Shown one piece after another: positions 59,324 through 64,000 of a stretch of DNA of 64,000 bases; the stretch's first letter is position 1, and the number at the start of each line of letters is the position of its first letter. A program made the translations under genes and the position numbers. Source of the stretch: Paguma larvata (Eukaryota > Chordata > Mammalia > Carnivora > Viverridae); NCBI GenBank assembly GCA_030068075.1, contig CM057835.1, positions 41,522,215 to 41,586,214 on the forward strand, read 5' to 3'. A model generated the notes under the pieces. That model made no database searches. It saw nothing but the letters and a program-made list of their open reading frames with translations, and had not been told where the DNA came from.

Positions 59324-59520
59324 TTTTTAATGTGAATATACTTATTTTGAAAGAGAGAGAGACAGAGAGAGAGAAAGACAAAAACAGAGAGAGAGTGGGA
59401 GAGAGAGAATCTGTTAGCACAGAGCCAGATGCCAGGCTTGATCTCACAAACCATGAGATTATGACCTGAGCTGAAATCAAGAGTTGGCTGCATAACCAGC
59501 TGAGCCACCCATGTGCCCCC
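59324..59520 (-). mobile_element. Carnivore SINE, GA-expanded
   Basis: It has the reversed tail (TGAATATACTTATTTTGAAAG), a long GAGAGA-rich tract, 'TCTGTTAGCACAGAGCCAGATGCC' and 'CACAAACCATGAGATTATGACCTGAG'. 'CCAGCTGAGCCACCCATGTGCCCC' completes it. The middle segment before TTAGCACAG is shortened. The 129-codon frame across it (59247-59636) is a SINE artefact. Confidence 0.93.
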
Positions 59521-60629
59521 TCCCCTGTTTTCATGGTATCATAATCCCAAGAAGACCCAGATGAGTTGGAGCCTGCAAAAGCTATGCAATCATAGGGAAG
59601 ACTGAAATATTCCACTACCTTTTTTGTTATTTTCAAAATAATTTGACTATAAGTTTACAAACTTATTTTTTTCATAAAACTTTAACATCCAGAGCAGAGT
59701 ATTCTACATAGATGTTTATATTTTATTTCTGTGTAGGTAATAGTTAGATTAATACTGTCAAAGGAAACAACTTTTAAATTATATCTATCACTTTTTTTCT
59801 TTGTTGTCCTAAGCCTGAAATAAACTCTTGAATTGACTCTTTCACTAAGGTTTTTAGAAATCCAAAAATAAGAACATGTTAATATTATTTAATTGTAAGT
59901 CTCTTGCCATGACTTACTAAGTCAATACATACACCTGATGCATCAAAATGCTGTTTTAATGAAATCGCTGGACCACAAAATGATTGTTATGCTTTTCTCC
60001 ATCATTTAACTAGCAATGATTTTTGTAAAGTGTCTTTATGTAATTAAATGTGTCTGTGAGTCATTAATGGCATCTGAAAATAAAATATCCATAAGATTAT
60101 TGATTTGACCGTAATATAAACATGAAGCATGAATGTTCTCAGGTTTTCTGAGAGGCAAAGCCTCTCTAGGAGAACATTAATGTTTTGCCACTAGGGGACT
60201 TTTAATTCTTAACCAAATACAAAGCTAATTAGTTTAAATAGCATTTTGGTAATTCTATTCTGGCATAGTATTTCAAATATTATTGACTGGAAGATAATTC
60301 TAGATGATCAACAGTTTCTAAGAGCAAACTCATCTTCAATTTAAAATAATTATGAACTTACTCCAAAAGGAATTTCAAATGTTAACCATTATTAATTTGG
60401 ATAATAATTAAATATCTTAAGTATGATTAGCACAAGGCCAAACAAAACGCTGGTATGTACAGAAGAATTGTATTAGCATGGTCTACATAACCATGGCTTA
60501 TTAGGCCAATTATTCTCTGCCTCCTAAATTTGGTTACAATTGAGCAGAACACTTAAAACATTTAAGTAGTTTTCATTATATAGTATACAAGAAAGGCATG
60601 GTGTTTTCATCACTTTGGCTTAACTTCAG
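59521..60629. other. Repeat-poor AT-rich stretch
   Basis: About 1.1 kb without any recognised interspersed repeat. It has many TAATTA/ATTAAT-type motifs (for example near 60216-60226 and 60389-60410) and the nested hairpin at 60132-60178. No coding frame. Confidence 0.45.
60132..60178. other. Nested perfect inverted repeats (hairpin)
   Basis: The outer arms AATGTTCTC (60132-60140) and GAGAACATT (60170-60178) are perfectly complementary. The inner arms GAGAGGC (60150-60156) and GCCTCTC (60160-60166) are too, around an AAA loop. The internal loop is asymmetric (9 and 3 bases). Confidence 0.85.
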
Positions 60630-60835
60630 ATACCAGTTCTGCCACACTTAGTTGTTTAATTGCAAGTAAACCATTTAAACCCTCTTAAACTCAATTTGTC
60701 CTTCCTTAAAATAAAAAATATAAAAATATATACTCCATATATCTCACCTATTTATTAGGATATCAGATAAGATTGTGTGTCCAAAGCATCCTACCATTCC
60801 TAGCATGTAATAAATGTATAATTACTAGTAGCTAT
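60630..60835 (+). mobile_element. MIR SINE
   Basis: 'ACCAGTTCTGCCACACTTAGTTG', 'AACCCTCTTAAACTCAATTTGTCC', 'AAATAAAAAATATAAAAATATATACTCC...ATCTCACC' and 'CCTAGCATGTAATAAATGTATAATTACTAGTAGC' follow sense MIR order. Confidence 0.75.
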
Positions 60836-60954
60836 ATTTTGTAGATCCTTCCCACAAAGAATTATCTATATCACTTGGTTAACTTGTTTGCAGTGTTCAG
60901 ATATGTTAAGTAATTGGATTATCACATCCTTTTGACAGATTCTTTTGTTTTTAA

Positions 60955-61185
60955 TCATTCAGTCATTTAATAAACATGTTTGAATACTGATTATGTGTCA
61001 CCACTATATTGAGATACAGATATAAATAAAACAAAATCTTTGACTCAGAAATTCACAGTATTATTAGGACTATAATAGCTCCCATTTATCAAGAGCACAT
61101 CATATGAAATGACTTGAATTAAACACTTTCAAGATACGATTCTATTTAACGAGAGCTGTTCTCAAAGTCAGGATATGTACCTCTG
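60955..61185 (-). mobile_element. L2/MIR fragments, antisense
   Basis: 'ATTCAGTCATTTAATAAACATG' (60957) followed by 'TGTCACCACTATATTGAGATACAG' is a reversed L2 end. 'AATAGCTCCCATTTATCAAGAGCAC' (61074) resembles a reversed MIR end. Both are strongly diverged. Confidence 0.5.
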
Positions 61186-61383
61186 TTATACTCTGAACTT
61201 TAAGCCCAAGATCTCAGTTGGTAGAACATACTACTATGGAAAAAAGAAAGCATGATTTGATACAGAGAGAAAAATCAATAATTGATATGCTTAATAAAAA
61301 AAATCCACTTTTTCACTATTTTTCAACTTCATAGTGATTTCAGGAGAGAAAAACAAGTGGGTTTGATTTATTTAAGTTTTTCT
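61186..61383. other. Unassigned DNA
   Basis: No recognised feature. Confidence 0.4.
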
Positions 61384-61770
61384 TTAAACAACAGACATTT
61401 ATTCTCTCACATCTAAATGCTAGAAGTCTGAAATCTAGGTGTCAGTAGGGTCATATTTCCTCTGAAGTTTATACAGAAGAATCCTTACTTGCTTCTTCTA
61501 GCTTCTGCTGGCCCTAAGCATTCTTTGGCTCATGGCAGCCTAATTCAGTCCCTGTCCTCATCTTCACATGCCTTCTCTGTCTGTGTCCTCTCCTTTTCTT
61601 AGGAGGACACTAGTAATTAGACTTATAATCTACTCTAAATTCAGAAGATCATCTCAAGGTTAGGTGGTTACTAACACATCTGCAAAGACTCTATTTTTAA
61701 AAAGGTCATATTCTGAGTTTCTTGGTAGACAAGAATTTTGGGAGGGAGAGGACATTATTTAGCTTACACA
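61384..61770 (-). mobile_element. Ancient LTR, ERVL-MaLR (MLT1-like)
   Basis: Minus-strand blocks in order are TGTAAGCTAA (start), 'CCCAAAATTCTTGTCTACC' and 'GAGTCTTTGCAGATGTG', then 'AGTGTCCTCCTAAGAAAAGG'. 'AAGGCATGTGAAGATGAGGACAGG', 'CTGACACCTAGATTTCAGACTTCTAGC' and 'GTGAGAGAATAAATGTCTGTTG' follow. The AATAAA near the end is the LTR poly(A) signal. The final U5 end is missing or diverged. Family name is from memory of the layout and could be a related LTR. Confidence 0.65.
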
Positions 61771-63594
61771 ATTTATAATTTGTGACTTAGTGGAAATAGC
61801 AGAAATTTTCTATTGAAAGTGCATCAGTATACATTCACTTATTAATTTAACATAATTTATTAAATTTCTGGGGCATACATAATACAGAGTTTGTCTTTAA
61901 TTAAAAGATGTCTTGATATTTATTCTGCATGTCTATTTCTATATGTGATAGATATGCATAGAGTTCCATATTCATAGAATACATCTAAGACAAAAAGTCT
62001 GATAAAAAAATCCACGCATATAACAACTAATTCCAAAAACATATTTAGTTATATATGTGGTATGTGGAACAACACAGAAGAACAAGTACTATGAATACTT
62101 ATATTAGGTTTTTATATCTGTTGCACCTTACCCAATCTTGAGAGTTGGATTCCTTAAGGAAGTAATATTTAAATTAAATTAAAAGATAACTAAGAATTAA
62201 CTAATTAAAGAGAATTTATGCTCCATTATATTTCCTGAACAATCTGTAGTATAAAATAAGCAATTCCAATTTGATGAGAAGGATGGTAATTATACTCCTT
62301 TCATTTATTCACCTTTATAAAATAACCTAATATCCCCCAAGAGAAACAGATATATTGTTCTGTGAGTAGTCAAAATAAGCTCACTTCTGCATTAACTTTT
62401 GGTATACAGATGCAGCTAGACAGAGACAGTAGGAAAACTTCATGAATAGAAGACCCCTAATTTAAATTATAAGTAGCAATAACATATAATGTTAATAATA
62501 TGTTATATATTGTGTATTATATTGTTATAAGTATGTTATCTATTATATATGTATAATTTTTATCCAGCAAGGCTTTTACTAAAATCTGTAATGTACACTA
62601 AGACTCTTAGGATATTACTGTTTCTGCATATTCTCCTATTTCTTCAAACACCTTTGGTAATTCTGGGAAAATGGGGTTATTCCAAAACAGATCAGAGTCT
62701 CTGCAAGCTTATTTCCTAAAACAAAAGGAGATTGATTGGAAAATCTCATTGACCATAACATTCACGTTAATTAATCATAAGAAAATTAAGTCAAAATATT
62801 GCTTAAGATTGTCCCATGTGGAAACATGTCTTCTTTCCGATAATACGGTTGAATGCTTTCCATGAATAGCTTCCTCAGAATATCCTCGAAGTCCAGAGAG
62901 CAATAGAAAATTTAATAAATAAGCCTCTGCTGTAAACAAGCAAGTCCATATGAGACAAAGAAGCTTAGAAGACCAAAGGTGACAATTTAATTTAATCATA
63001 TTTTATATCTCTACTGTACCAAATAAGACCTTCTTTTAGCTAGAGATTGTTTGCCCTTCTTTTGGCCTCTTATCAATTAAACAGTCAATCAAAGCCCTGT
63101 TTGCAGTATGAATCAATCATAGCACTTGTTTAAAAAGACCCAGGAAAACTCTTCTTCGTTGGTTTAGGAGAGTTTTGCATACATCAGTTGGGAAATTATG
63201 CATGTGATTTTGTTGAATGCATGATAGTACTCTTTCTACTTTCAGCACTGAAAGCCAGTATAAAAAAGATGTTTGATTATATCCTCCATAGCTCTAAATC
63301 AGGCAAAAGTTCCTCCTTTATTTTAGAGTATAATAACCCACTGTCTAGAATTGGGTGTACATTTGCTGTATACATCTCTCCCACTAGTGTCTAAAAACCA
63401 ACTTCTTACCTGCAGATTGCAAAATTCATTTAAATTCTAATCACCAGACATAAATCAAGGACTGTGTTTCAAGCACCGAGCTGGGCTCCACAGGTGCATG
63501 AGAAAATTTGTCTTTTCTCTGAGAGCCATCTGTACCCTAGACAAAACAATTATGCAGAACATTTCTATACAATTTTAAAATTGCTGTAAAACAG
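61771..63594. other. Unassigned DNA
   Basis: No gene or clear repeat. TA-rich runs lie at 62484-62550. Frames at 62671-62865 and 63188-63394 are short, without domains. Confidence 0.4.
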
Positions 63595-63765
63595 CTGATA
63601 CGTGTTGGGTTCTCACTCTGTGCCCGGAACTGTTCCAAGCATTCTTCATGTACTGATTTAATTCTGTATAGTGTCACTGTAGAAAAAAGTAGCATGGAAA
63701 TTTTAAGTAATTTGCCAAATGTCCCAAAACTGAAAAATAGGAAAAACACAATCTTTTTTATACTT
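63595..63765 (-). mobile_element. MIR SINE fragment
   Basis: 'CTCTGTGCCCGGAACTGTTCCAAGCATTCTTCATGTACTGATTTAATTC' (63615-63664, read in pieces) and 'TTAAGTAATTTGCCAAATGTCCCAAAACTG' give reversed MIR order. Confidence 0.75.
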
Positions 63766-64000
63766 ACAGCATACCACTAGTTATTATGTTTGGATATTGG
63801 CAGATATATTTATTGATCCTTTCATCTCTGCTTTGTATCCTAACTCTTTCCAACTTCTAAAGGACTGTCAGTCATCTCTTGGTTCTTACATTTAAAACCT
63901 CTCTCTTAACTGCATTCTTCACATTAATGTAAATATGATCAATTTCTACCTTACAATGAATAATACTGAATATAGGAGTACATTAAGGTCCTATACTATG
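63766..64000. other. Unassigned end of window
   Basis: No recognised feature. Confidence 0.4.

Noticed and set aside
59247..59636. 129-codon minus-strand frame, the second longest in the window
   Set aside because: Most of it is the SINE at 59324-59520; the AQVIISWFVR..GSVL phrase is the usual SINE translation and recurs at 4436-4648, 55916-56119 and 58914-59123.

Overview
This window looks like ordinary, AT-rich, CpG-poor mammalian intergenic DNA from a cat-like carnivore (Felidae or a close feliform). The assignment rests on many tRNA-Lys-derived carnivore SINEs. Several carry the felid-type body: a GCCTGGGTGGCTCAG head, a 'GCTGACAG..CAGA.CCTGGAGCCTG' middle, a CT-rich tract and an AATAAA-containing A-rich tail. 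Carnivore-type L1 3' ends support this. I found no protein-coding exon, CpG island, CRISPR array, operon or bacterial/phage feature. Open frames above about 60 codons fall in repeats, in simple sequence, or look like chance frames.

Layout. 0-11 kb: quiet AT-rich DNA with ancient L2 LINE copies. One L2 (4.3-5.8 kb) is split by a SINE and a minus-strand solo LTR; another lies in antisense at 9.2-10.6 kb. 11.2-14.26 kb: a 5'-truncated sense L1 with target-site duplications, a nested SINE and an internal TA/TG/CA microsatellite. 14.3-20.9 kb: mostly unassigned, with SINEs, an antisense L1M fragment carrying (GT)18 and an AT-rich block. 20.9-22.9 kb: antisense old L1 split by a plus-strand solo LTR and a SINE. 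23-33 kb: largely unassigned, with one L2 and one MIR.

33.4-41.9 kb is a LINE-on-LINE cluster: an old antisense L1M is interrupted by a SINE, short L1 3' ends and a 4.2 kb carnivore L1 with a classic 5' inversion (twin priming). 42-47.2 kb is a decayed ERV-L provirus-like fossil (reverse transcriptase with a YFDD box, RNase H, integrase), itself interrupted by an antisense LTR-like element that keeps a TATA box and poly(A) signal. 47.2-64 kb holds more L1M, L2 and MIR fragments, six SINEs (one nested inside an older SINE with a perfect 17-bp duplication), a 32-bp U2 snRNA retrocopy with a 19-bp duplication, and an ancient MaLR-like LTR near 61.4-61.8 kb.

No previously undescribed gene system is visible. 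The best observations are the U2 5'-end retrocopy, the twin-primed L1, the nested insertions that give relative dating, the ERV-L fossil, and a compact nested hairpin in a repeat-poor stretch near 60.1 kb. Repeat family names come from pattern recognition, not a database search; boundaries of old repeats are approximate.
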